A stretch of DNA of 64,000 nucleotides from Isoetes taiwanensis. Taxonomy: Eukaryota; Streptophyta; Lycopodiopsida; Isoetales; Isoetaceae. The translations under genes were made by a program, and so were the position numbers. The stretch lies in contig JAJEKV010000018.1 in assembly GCA_021234155.1 (NCBI GenBank), positions 14,640,925-14,704,924 of the forward strand, written 5' to 3'. Shown here one piece after another: positions 43,651 to 54,885 of this stretch. The notes under the pieces are model-generated. The model saw only the letters and a list, made by a program, of their open reading frames with translations, did not search any database and had not been told where the DNA came from. Position 1 is the first letter of the stretch. The number at the start of each line of letters is the position of its first letter.

Positions 43651-45179
43651 TGTTGCCCCCAAAGGGCAACATACTAACTATTAGCTCATGTGTTGAAGTA
43701 GGTCAAGTTATTGTGGAAGAATTAAATCAAAAGGAGCTTGGTAGTCAACATTGATATGAAGGTCAAACAATATCAATCTTCAAAGGTCAACTCCCATGGA
43801 AAATGCTCTATCAGAAGTCAAAGGTTTTCAAAAGATGCTCTATAATATTCTGGGTTGTGAAGATTGGAAAATGCTTTTTGAAGTTTGGAAGACAAAGTTT
43901 GGAAGACCCCATGGTATTAGATTCCACCCCCTAGTCATTTTTATCCATTTTCTTACCCCCATTTTCCTAGTCATATTCCCCTTATGCTTATATTCTCCCT
44001 TGCTCACCTTTTTGCCAAATCACACCTTGTTTGCCTAATTTCTTTTCTCTAATGCCTTTTGCCTTTCCAATTCATATCCCTTTTCCCATTCTTATCACAC
44101 CTTTATAAATACCCCTAGTCCATTTCTTGTTTGGAATTTTATGATCATTTTGCTTTGCCCATAATCAAGCCCTAAGATGTCGGAATCATTAAATCTAAAT
44201 CTATATACCGGGGAAAACAATGACAGAGTTTTTTGAAGGCCCAGACGCATCAAACTTCGACATTGATACATGCTGAGCATGATCTGAAGATGTTCATGAA
44301 GTATCTGAGTGTTCCACAGTTCGATTTGAGAAAATTGGACTGATATTTTTGATTTGATATTATTTGTTGACCTTCTAAGCCATCTTGATGATTGATCTAT
44401 GATCCTAAAACTCTTATTTACCTTGTACTACCTTCAGATCAATGGAAATTGCCTGCCAAGTATTTAAAAGTTGACCACATGATCCTTTAGTATAATTGCA
44501 TCACAAACATTTTTACAGTAGAGTATTCCTTCATTTTTCCCTGCATATGACCATTTGCACTTCCTTCTCCATCATATTTGCACCTGTGTGCACAAAAATT
44601 CCGCAAAAAATCCATCCCAAACTCAAGTTACCATTTTTTGCATTCTGTCTGATACAAGTTTAAACTGATATTCACAAAACAGTGCCAAAAAAATAGTTTT
44701 AGTGATCTAAATTATGATTTGAATGCATGCCCCTCACCTTTGGGATCTACATTGCACCTCAGCTTTGGAATTCCTTCAAAATTCAACCTACAACTCAAGT
44801 TACAAAAGTCTGAGCTCTGTTTGTAGTTTTGACTGATATTGACCAAAATTTGACCCAACTTAGAGATCGAATATCTTGCAAATTAAAACTCAGACTTGGT
44901 CAAGGTTTTCACCCTCGCTTGCCTACCACTTTTCTGAACAAGTCACAAATTATTTGACCTTGGAAATCAATCCTTTGTGAGATCTGCATTGATTTGAGTA
45001 AGAGGTCCATATTCTAGAATTGGGAAAGGTATGAGAACTCTGTAACTGAGCTTTTTCTTTGAGAAATTCTTGTGTAGATTGATCACCTCAAGTGATCTGG
45101 AGGTTCTAACCCCAACTTGAGTGGAAACTCAAGTTGGCTCTTTTGTGTTTGACTCTCTAGCCGTGGTTGGGGGTCAACA
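43651..45179 (+). repeat. 5' LTR of element E
   Basis: 1529 bp, shorter than those of A and C. It starts TGTTGCCC with the same hairpin and ends GGGTCAACA. A TATA-like box (TATAAAT) is at 44104-44110, and GTTTGGAAG repeats precede it. Confidence 0.92.
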
Positions 45180-45219
45180 TCTTGAGGTTCTACCGAGATC
45201 TTCCTGGATCTCAGAACTC

Positions 45220-46474
45220 ATGGCTCCTAAACAAAAATTTCCAGCAGAACAAGAGCCATTAGAAGATATTGATGCATCAGATCATTGCAGAGAAAGGCCA
45301 TTCAATTCAAGTTTTTCAACTAGCCTGCTTCAAAACATGCCATATCAATTTGAATTGAATGTCCCCTCCCTTTGCCTACTTTTGATTCCAAAGATGAGTG
45401 CTAATAACTTCTTGAGAATATTTGAGGATTATTACAGAGATTATGGCTTCAAGAAGGGTTGCAAGCTCTCAGAGTTCTAAAAATGTTTCAAAGAAGAAAG
45501 TGAAGCTGGTGCTTGGTTAACTTATGAAAAGTTAATGGGTACCACTTCATGGGATGAACTTGTCAAGAAGTTCCCGGATAGATTTGGTAAGCTAGCTGCT
45601 CCAAAAGATTTGGTTAATGAATTGCAAGGTTTCTCTATGCATGCAGGAGAGAGTGTGAATCAAGACAAGGAGAGGTTTAGTACATTTATGAGCAGGTGTC
45701 AAAGAGCACAAGTCACCATCCCAACTCGCTTTTAGTCAATTGCTTTTATTAATGGTTTGGAAAGAAGACCGATATCCAAAGGAAGTTGCTCAAGATCCAA
45801 GTCTGGCTGAAGGGTTTGATTCTATATACAAAGTCTTTGCCAAAACCACCGATTTAACTCAGATGCTCTCTACCTTGCCTGACAAGCACTATGTTCCTCA
45901 CCATAACCATGACCCATTTTACCCTGATGCTACTGATGCACATTATGATCACCACCCTTCTATTCCAGTTTATGCCATACAGAAAAAAAAGAAGAAATCT
46001 AAAGATGAGGAAGCAAGTTCTCAGGTTGCAGAGGTGAAGTCAGATCTATCTAAGGTTACTGAAGCCCTAGTAGAAATAACCAAACAATTGGTTGAACTCA
46101 AGGCTGCAAGAACAGGTAAAACTTACCCTGAATGTATTCATTGCAATAGAAATTCTCACCCATCAGAAATTTGTTATTGGCAAGTGTGCCCCAAATGTAA
46201 TAGAAAAGGCCACTTTGGAAAGGAATGTCCTGTTTGTTCTTTTTGTAAAGAGGTTGGCCATACTGATGCTAGGTGTGCTGTTAAGGAATATTTTGCTAAG
46301 CAGGAAAAAGAGAAGAGACCAGAGCCTAAACCTCCTGTGAGATTCGCTGAACCAAGCACCTCTATAAGATTTATTCAAGCTACAGAAGCTCCTAAAACTG
46401 AAGAAGTTATGGTGGTACAAACTAGAAGCATGAATGAAGCTCAAGTACATGCTGAACCAAGTAGGCATTCTACA
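45220..46474 (+). pseudogene. gag: gag of element E, truncated at the duplication junction
   Basis: The ATG at 45220 (MAPKQKFPAEQ) opens Gag. Indels near 45364 and 45395, a stop at 45478-45480 (GAG to TAA) and a frameshift near 45735-45770 break it. The piece 45740-46474 has the three CCHC knuckles intact, including C-PK-C-NRKG-H-FGKE-C and C-SF-C-KEVG-H-TDAR-C, the best example in the window. After MVVQTRSMNEAQ it runs into duplicated non-coding sequence at 46475, adding a short chimeric tail to 46501. Confidence 0.87.
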
Positions 46475-47209
46475 TGCTTGAGAAATGCTCCAACATCATA
46501 ATTGAATTTGTCAATACTCCAACATTGTAATCGAATTTGTTACCCCTATTTGGCAATAGCTATCCAATAATAGTTATTAAAATGATAAAATGAAGATGCA
46601 TATGGAAGGCCATTGGACTAACAAATAGATGCCTAACTAAATTTGGTATAAACCAAAAAAGGAGAGCACAGCAAATAGGTACCTAATCCCTGCGAAGCAC
46701 CTACCCATGTTGGTATCATGTGCAAGGCCATAGTACTAACCAATACGTGCCTAATGCGTGCTAAACACCTAGCCATGTTGGTTAACAATAGGTGCCTAAT
46801 GCCCCCTGAGCACCTACAATGTCGGCATCATGTGCAAGGCGATACTGATAAATGGCAATACTTGTATGCCACATCAAATTTCCTTTTCGTTTTGAACCTA
46901 CTATTTATTTACTCAATATTAAATTCTAACTACATATCAAAGAGAAGGCATCCCAATACATATGGGCTTCTTCAATTTGAAGTCTAAATTTCAAGCCAGG
47001 TAGAACTCTATATTATAAGTTTTACAAAAGAAGGGGCATTAGCTCACACAAAATCTGTTTATTCAATATAATATAAGTTTTACAAAAAAAGGGAGCATTT
47101 GCTCCCCAAAGCAAGTATTGTCGCAAGTCGAAGTGGCAATGTGAAGGTCTTTCACAATTTTAAATAGTTAAACTAGCTTAAATTTTATACTTTGTCTCCC
47201 TCAAACCTG

Positions 47210-48594
47210 TTATTTCTTTAGCATTTGTTCCAAATCTCCTCCTTGTCAATGAATTTATCAAGCACCTCATCTCATGGCACGATGCATTTCTCTATCCGTA
47301 CAAACCAATGATAACGATTGTCGTCACAAAATCAAGGTATAAAGAGCAAAACACTTAATGCTGCATATGGCAATGGTAGAGACATATGCAGGTTACTCGT
47401 TTCGTGCTTAGAGCCTGTAGCTAATGGAATACACATGAAAGAAATTTAGACAATACACATGCCTTTAAGATCAGAGATTAAAGCAGACTGCACAAATCAT
47501 GCAATAATCTTAACGATGAGTACATCTAATGAACATCATGACTTTGAAAGGTGCTACCCACCACCATCAGGACTGGAAATGGTAGTATCTTACCACAGTT
47601 CGTAGCAACTCCTTAGTTACTAAGTGCCGCTTAGCTCTGCATTCTCTCTCGCTAACATATAGCGCATAAAAGATCGAAAAAAGCAACGGAATGGAAAAGG
47701 CAAAATGATGAGCATCAATCTTACATGAGTTCAATTTAAGTTTGCAACTATCAGGGCCCCCTTTTAACATTTCAATGGAATGAGATGGCATGAACATTCA
47801 GACACGGTCCAAGTAAAAGTATGACGGTGTTTCAAAAGAAATGAAGTCAAGGATTTGCATCGTGCATTTAATTCTGTATGTTCATCATCACTTGTTCTGT
47901 GAAATCACAACCCTGCAATCAGCAAATGTGCATTTAGATAAAAACATGCTTTGAAAGAAATTAATCACATCGTGATGCACCTTTGGTGGAATCTGGCCCT
48001 TCACGAGATAACCAATGTAGTCTAAGACCCTTGCAGCCGTGACAGTTGATGCTTTTTGCTAATGAACGATGTTAAAGTCATCTCAAGTTTTCTAGAAACT
48101 GCAAACCAACCTAATCAATAACATCATTAAGCATTTCAATCCACAAGGGCATAGACAAATAATTTATTTGACACGTGGAAGTACAAAAGTACACAATTTT
48201 TTATTCTAAGCATCCATTCCTGCAGCATAAAATTATTCATTTCTCTATCCGTACAAACCAATGATAACGATTATCGTCACAAAATCAAGGTATAAAGAGC
48301 AAAACACTTAATGCTGCATATGGCAATGGTAGAGACATATGCAGGTTACTCGTTTCGTGCTTAGAGCCTGTAGCTAATGGAATACACATGAAAGAAATTT
48401 AGACAATACACATGCCTTTAAGATCAGAGATTAAAGCAGACTGCACAAATCATGCAATAATCTTAACGATGAGTACATCTAATGAACATCATGACTTTGA
48501 AAGGTGCTACCCACCACCATCAGGACTGGAAATGGTAGTATCTTACCACAGTTCGTAGCAACTCCTTAGTTACGGTGCCGCTTAGCTCTGCATT
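47210..48594 (-). other. Unit 2 copies of the candidate 3' exons
   Basis: Last exon 47210-47265 (one base short), exon 4 at 47594-47643 (two extra bases) and 48547-48594 (intact), exon 3 at 47981-48058 (intact). The lesions are at CAG or CG sites. Confidence 0.35.
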
Positions 48595-48642
48595 CTCTGT
48601 TAACATATAGCAGACAAAAGATCAGTGAAAAGCAACGGAATG

Positions 48643-50634
48643 GTGTTGCCCCCAAAGGGCAACATGCTAATGGAGATCTATTTATTCAAACTAGGTCAAC
48701 TCATTTTAGAAGACTAGGTCAAAGCTTGGAAGATTCTTGTGATTCAACATTGTTATGGAGGTCAAAAGATGTTCATGCTTCAAGTCAAAAGGTGCTCAAG
48801 GTTCAAACTTCACAAGAGGTACTTTATTTGAAGTTAAATGCTGAGTCAGGAATATGCTCTAGAAGATTCTGGGTTATGAAGTTTGGAAGATATTATTTGA
48901 AGTTTGGAAGTTGAAAGTTTGGAAGACTCCTTTGTATATGGTTCCATCCTTGTCATCCACCTTGCCTAGCCTTTTTTCATATCCACAACTTATTTGCCAA
49001 CTACCCCATGACATTTCCCCCATTTACTCTTCATGACCACTTTACACCATTGGCTTCAAAAATTGCTTTTTCTTGTCATAAACATTTACCCCACTACCCC
49101 CCATTTTTGCACCCTTGGCTCAATATTGTTTTCCTACCCATTGTTCACTTTTTTTTGCCATGCTTGTTTTGCTATAAATTCCAAAAATGCCATTCCCTAT
49201 TATTTCCCTTGCCCCTCCTCGAATGTTCCTTCATGATTTCTTTTGCTTACATTCTTGTGTCATCACATTCATAGTGGCATATTCCCGACCTTGTCCAAAG
49301 ATGCCCCAAAGATTCCCTATTCTTCTACATGTATAGACATTCTTCTCCATGGTCAATGGGCTATGATCTCTTCTAATATTCTATGGGTAAAACCTCCAAA
49401 CCATTGGCCAAGCTTTTAAAATGGCCAAATACTTATATTCCGTGCATATTCCTTTAAAAATACGGAACCAGATCATGCGAAATCCTCGAAATACAAATTA
49501 AGAACCCTAAAATAGAAGAATGGCTCGAATCACACCTTCCCCAAGCATCCATCCTTGCTGAAATCACTCTATCTTTGAATTCTAATCTAAGCAACAAATT
49601 AAGCCTAAATTTATTACCTAAAATCACCGAACCGCAATTAAACTATATACCGGAGGAACCACAATCACGACATTTTTTCAAGGTCCGTAAGTATTCAGAT
49701 CATACATTGATCATTGCTGAGCAAGATCCGGACGATCCTTGAAGTTCTTGAGCTCTCCTCAACCGGATCTCGCAAGATTTAGTTGACATTACTTCGAAAT
49801 TACCTTATGACTTTTGATGATTATTTTCTTGTACTTGAGACTATGAAGCATCCTTATCTGTTGTTATCTTGATATATTTACCTTCATATCAATCCAAATT
49901 GACTGGCAAGTTGTTGAATTGCCTCTCTCGATATTTTCCTTAGCAATTATTGCCACAAAAATTCTATAGAAAAAAATCCCCGATTGCTTTTAGCACCTTT
50001 GGCCTATCTCGCCACCTATTCTTGGGTGTTATGAGAGCCAAAGGAGTTGGAATCATACAAAAATACCAAGTATAGCTTAAATTCAAAAAAATTGCCCTCT
50101 GGTTTGAAATGTCAGCTTTTGATATTTTTGCCAAATCTAGTCACAAAAATACCCCTACACACCCAAATGAGGATTTGACTGCTTGCCTCTCTTCCCTAGC
50201 ACCATTGCAACCTCGCCTTTTTGAAATTCTCAAAAGATGATTGGCAACTCCAAATCTCAAATTCTGATCACTGTTTTCTACATTTGACCTCTATTGACCA
50301 AAATTTGACCGCACTTTGAGCTCGAATAACTCACAGATTAAGTTTCTGACTTGGTTAGAGGCTTTACCGCTGGTTACCCGCAACTTTTTGACCAAGTCTA
50401 CAAAGATCTCGACTTAAAAAATCGATCCGCATCTCAACACCACAATTGTTTTGGCAAAGGTGCCATTTTTTGAAAATGGGAAAGGTATAGAACTCAAACT
50501 TTTTGAACTTATCTTTGGAATTTTCTTGCATAGACTGATCACCTTAAGTGATCTGGAGGTCTTAACCCCAATTTGAGTGAAAACTCGAATTGGTTTCTTG
50601 TGGTTGACCTTTAAGCCGTGGTTTAGGGTCAACA
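48643..50634 (+). repeat. 5' LTR of C'
   Basis: 1992 bp, TGTTGCCC to GGTCAACA. The right two thirds has many scattered differences from 24513-26502, while the left third is almost identical. Confidence 0.93.
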
Positions 50635-50674
50635 TTTTGAGGTCCCACCGAGATCTTCCCGGATCTCGTAACTC

Positions 50675-51945
50675 ATGGCTCCAAAGCAAAAATTTCCAGC
50701 AGAACCAGAATCATTGGAAGATGTTGATGTATCAGATCATTGCAGAGAAAGGCCATTGCCTTCAAGTTTCTCAGCTAGCTTACTTCAAAACATGCCATAT
50801 CAGTTTGAGTTGAATGTTCCTGCCTTTGCCTACCTTTGATTCCAAAGATGAGTGCTAACAACTTTTTGAGAATATTCAAGACTATTACAGGATTATGGTT
50901 TCAAGAAAGGATGCAAGCTTTCGTAATTTGAGAAATGTTTCAAAGATGAGAGTGAAGTTGGTGCTTGGTTAACTTATGAGAAGTTAATGGGTACCACCTC
51001 ATGGGATGAACTCATCAAGAAATTCTTGGACAGTTTGGTAAGTTAGTCTGCTCCCAAAGATTTGGTTAATGAATTGCAAAGTTTTTCTATACATGCGGGG
51101 AGAGTGTGAATCAAGACAAAGAAAGATTTAGCACATTTATGAGCAGTGCCAAAGAGGACAGTCACAATTCCCACACTTTTTTAGTAACTCGCTTTCATCA
51201 ATGGTTTGAAAAGGAGACCAGATATCCAAAGGAAATTGCTTAAGATCCAAGTCAAAGGATTCGATTCCATATACAAAGTTTTTTTTGCCAAAACTACTGA
51301 TCTGACTCAAATGCTCTCTACCTTGCCTGATAAGCACCATATCTCCCACCATGGCCATGATCCTTTTTACCCTGATGCTACTGATACACATTATGATCAC
51401 CACCCTTCCATTCCAGTTTATGCCATACAGAAAGAGAAGAAGAAATCTAAGGAGGAGGAAGCTAGTTCTCAAGTTGCGCAGGTTAAATCGCACCTATCTA
51501 AGGTTACCGAGGCTTTAGCGTAATTAACCAAGCAGCTAGTTGAGCTCAAACCGCAAGAGCGTGTAAAACTTACCCCTCAATGTATCCATTGCAATAGGAA
51601 TACTCATCCATCAGAAATTTGCTATTGGCAAGTGTGTTCCAAATGCAATAGGAAAGGCCACTTTGGAAAATAATGTCCTATTTGTTCTTTCTGTAAAGAA
51701 GTTGGTCATACTGATGTTAGATGTGTCAAGTAAAGAATACTTTGCCAAGCAGAACAAGAAAAGAGGTCGAACCTAAACCCTCTCGTGAGATTTATCAACC
51801 AAGTACTTCAATAAGGTTTATTCAAAGCTACGTAGCTCCCAAGACTCAAGAAGTTATGGCAAAGCAAACTAGAAGAATGAATGAAGTCAATACACATGCC
51901 AATCGAGTAGACATCCCACAGCCTAGGTCTCCCTTTGTTTCCATG
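50675..51945 (+). pseudogene. gag: gag of C', heavily frameshifted
   Basis: The ATG at 50675 matches 26544. The coding stretch is broken many times; the longest piece is 51206-51523. The TAA in the second zinc knuckle (about 51672) is shared with C. Many other breaks are single-base losses at CAG or GG sites (GACAGTTTGG for GACAGGTTTGG) and are doubtful. Confidence 0.8.
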
Positions 51946-54456
51946 ACAAAAGTGCACCCTTTTCCCATTTTTATTCATCTCGCCATAAGTAGCCCCTCGC
52001 CATCCATTTAAACCTCTTATTCTTGTTTTTCATTTCCCCAAGAGAAAGCACTCGCAATTCAGCTTCACCATCCTAGCAGAGTTGCTCTTGGAGATATTAA
52101 GGAGACACACATTCTTTGTTTTGGCGAGACCTCAACATTTTCACATTTTACTTCCCCTCATACACTCCATTTTCATCACTATCCTATCACATTCATACTC
52201 ATTCTCATTCTTTTTCACTTATCATATTCCACTCACATCCTCCCTCCACCACATTCACATCTATTCCATTAACACTTGCACATTACACTCTCTCTCTACC
52301 ATGATTCTCACTCAAGCACCTTGGCACAAGGTTGAAGACTCCTTATGGCTGAGGGGACCAGCCATTCTTTTGTTTTGGCGAGATGTTGCCCCCAAAGGGC
52401 AACATGCTAATGGAGATCTATTTATTCAAACTAGGTCAACTCATTTTAGAAGACTAGGTCAAAGCTTGGAAGATTCTTGTCATTCAACATTGTTATGGAG
52501 GTCAAAAGATGTTCATGCTTCAAGTCAAAAGGTGCTCAAGGTTCAAACTTCATAAGAGGTACTTTATTTGAAGTTAAATGCTGAGTCAGGAATATGCTCT
52601 AGAAGATTCTGGGTTATGAAGTTTGGAAGATATTATTTGAAGTTTGGAAGTTGAAAGTTTGGAAGACTCTTTTGTATATGGTTCCATCCTTGTCATCCAC
52701 CTTGCCTAGCCTTTTTTCATATCCACAACTTATTTGCCAACTACCCCATGACATTTCCCCCATTTACTCTTCATGACCACTTTACACCATTGCCTTCAAA
52801 AATTGCTTTTTCTTGTCATAAACATTTACCCCACTACCCTCCATTTTTGCACCCTTGGCTCAATATTGTTTTCCTACCCATTGTTCACTCTTTTGCCATG
52901 CTTGTTTTGCTATAAATTCCAAAAATGCCATTCCCTATTATTTCCCTTGCCCCTCCTCGAATGTTCCTTCATGATTTCTTTTGCTTCCATTCTTGTGTCA
53001 TCACATTCATAGTGGCATATTCCTGACCTTGTCCAAAGATGCCCTAAAGATTCCCTATTCTTCTACATGTATAGACATTCTTCTCCATGGTCAATGGCTA
53101 TGATCTCTTCTAATATTCTATGGGTAAAAACCTCCAAACCATTGGCCAAGCTTTTAAAAATGGCCAAATACGGCATATTCCAGGCATATTCCTTTAAAAA
53201 TACGGAACCGTGTCGCGCGAAATCCTCAGAAATACAGCTGAAGAACCCTAAAAATAGAAGAATGGCTCGAATCACGCCTTCCCGCGCTCCATCCTTGCTG
53301 AAATCACTCTATCTTTGAATTCCGGAATCTAAGCAACAAATTAAGCCTAAATTTATTACCTAAAATCACTGGAACCGCAATTCGAAACTATATACAGAGG
53401 AACCACAATCACGACATTTTTCGAAGGCCCAGAAGTATTCAGATCATACATTGATCATTGCTGAGCAAGATCTGGACGATCCTTGAAGTTCTTGAGCTCT
53501 CCTCAACTGGATCTGCAAGATTTAGTTGACATTACTTTCAGAAATTACCTTATGACTTTTGATGATTATTTTCTTGTACTTGAGACTATGAAGCATCCTT
53601 ATCTGTTGTTATCTTGATATATTTACCTTCATATCAATCCAAATTGACTGTCAAGTTGTTGAATTCGTCTCTAATATTTTCCTTAGCAATTATTGCCACA
53701 AAAATTCTACAGAAAAATCTCTGATTGCTTTTAGCACCTTTGGCCTATCTGCCACCTATTCTTGGGTGTTATGAGAGCCAAAGGAGTTGGAATCATTCAA
53801 AAATACCAAGTATAGCTCAAATTCAAAAAAATTGCCCTCGGGTTTGAACAGTTTTGACTGTATTTTGCCAAATCTAGTCACAAAACATACCCCTACACAC
53901 CCAAATGAGGATTTGACTGCTTGCCTCTCTTCCCTAGCACCATTGCAACCTATCTGCTTTGGAAATTCTCAAAAAGATGATTGGCAACTCCAAATCTCAA
54001 ATTCTGATTACTGTTTTCTACATTTGACCTCTATTGACCAAAATTTGATCGCACTTTGAGCTCAAATAACTCACAGATTAAGTTTCTGACTTGGTCAGAG
54101 GCTTTACTGTTGGTTACCTGCAACTTTTTTGACCAAGTCTACAGCATCTGACTTAAAAAATCGATCTGCATCTCAACACCACAATTGTTTTGGCAAAGGT
54201 GCCATTTTTTGAAAATGGGAAAGGTATAGAACTCAAACTTTTTGAACTTATCTTTGGATATATATATATATATATATATTTTTTTTTTAAAGAAAAGGAA
54301 GATTTATATTACTCATCAAGTAGTTACATCAGAAAATATGGGAACCATATAGGCTCTCAAGATTGTGCCTTTAGCACGCATATGTATAACATCAAAATTT
54401 GGATCAGAAACCTTTGTACATAGAGAAACCCAGCTGCAGCAGTAATTCGGTCGATT

Positions 54457-54885
54457 TCAGAGTGGAGGATCTGGAACTATAAAATCAAAGTCTGAATCAG
54501 TCTCCTCCTCGTCAATGATCACCAAATCCGAAGCCACTGGATCCACCTGCCAACCAATGTCATTCCATTCGGGTGGGAAAGCAAAAAACCAAAGAGGGGC
54601 TGTTTCAGAGAAAAGGATCAAAGCCTCTCCATGAGCATCTTGCAAGGCTTTATGGTGATAAAACATGTCTTTGAATTGGGAGAATTGATCATCAGTAAGC
54701 AGCCTCTCATAGCAGAAAAGAAATCTGTCAAGGATATGAGCTTGGTAGCCGTTTAGCATGAAGGGTTTCAGTTTTGCCAGATCTTGGTCAATAGTTGGTG
54801 ATAGAGACCAGAGTTGCTGGTTATTAAAAATCTCCGTAGCAGCTGCAAAATTTGACAAGTCAGGGAAGTTTGGCTTACAGTTCAT
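54457..54885 (-). CDS. Small ORF downstream of LINE' ORF2, intact (142 codons)
   Basis: ATG at 54885, a frame of 142 codons starting MNCKPNFPDLSNF. The middle has RFLFCYERLLTDDQFSQFKD, then APLWFFAFPPEWND, and the end is acidic (DEEETDSDFDFIVPDPPL). No signal peptide, membrane span or known domain is evident; helices are plausible in the middle. It lies after the zinc-finger end of ORF2 on the same strand and inside the LINE. Plant L1 elements usually carry two ORFs, so this is either a lineage-specific third ORF or a 3' transduced host segment. Confidence 0.6.
   Translation of the reverse strand: MNCKPNFPDLSNFAAATEIFNNQQLWSLSPTIDQDLAKLKPFMLNGYQAHILDRFLFCYERLLTDDQFSQFKDMFYHHKALQDAHGEALILFSETAPLWFFAFPPEWNDIGWQVDPVASDLVIIDEEETDSDFDFIVPDPPL

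Larger units (their letters stand above)
22345..46474 (+). repeat. 24.13-kb tandem duplication, unit 1
   Basis: The sequence starting TGCTTGAGAAATGCTCC at 22345 starts again at 46475, and the two then run in parallel to the window end. The offset is 24,130 at the start and at the C 5' LTR (24513/48643), 24,126 at the C 3' LTR (28258/52384) and 24,099 at its end (34939/59038). The copies share every nested insertion junction. Left flank GACTTGTTT and right junction CATTCTACA show no long homology. Confidence 0.95.
43651..46474 (+). mobile_element. Ty3/Gypsy element E, 5' part only
   Basis: A third subfamily related to A and C: 5' LTR 43651-45179, PBS, then gag to 46474, where the 24-kb duplication junction cuts it. 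It inserted into the integrase of F. Pol and the 3' LTR are not in the window. Confidence 0.92.

Noticed and set aside
54190-54423. Open frame running through the (TA) tail of the LINE (also 30064-30297)
   Set aside because: It crosses the LTR-LINE border and the simple repeat, so it is accidental.
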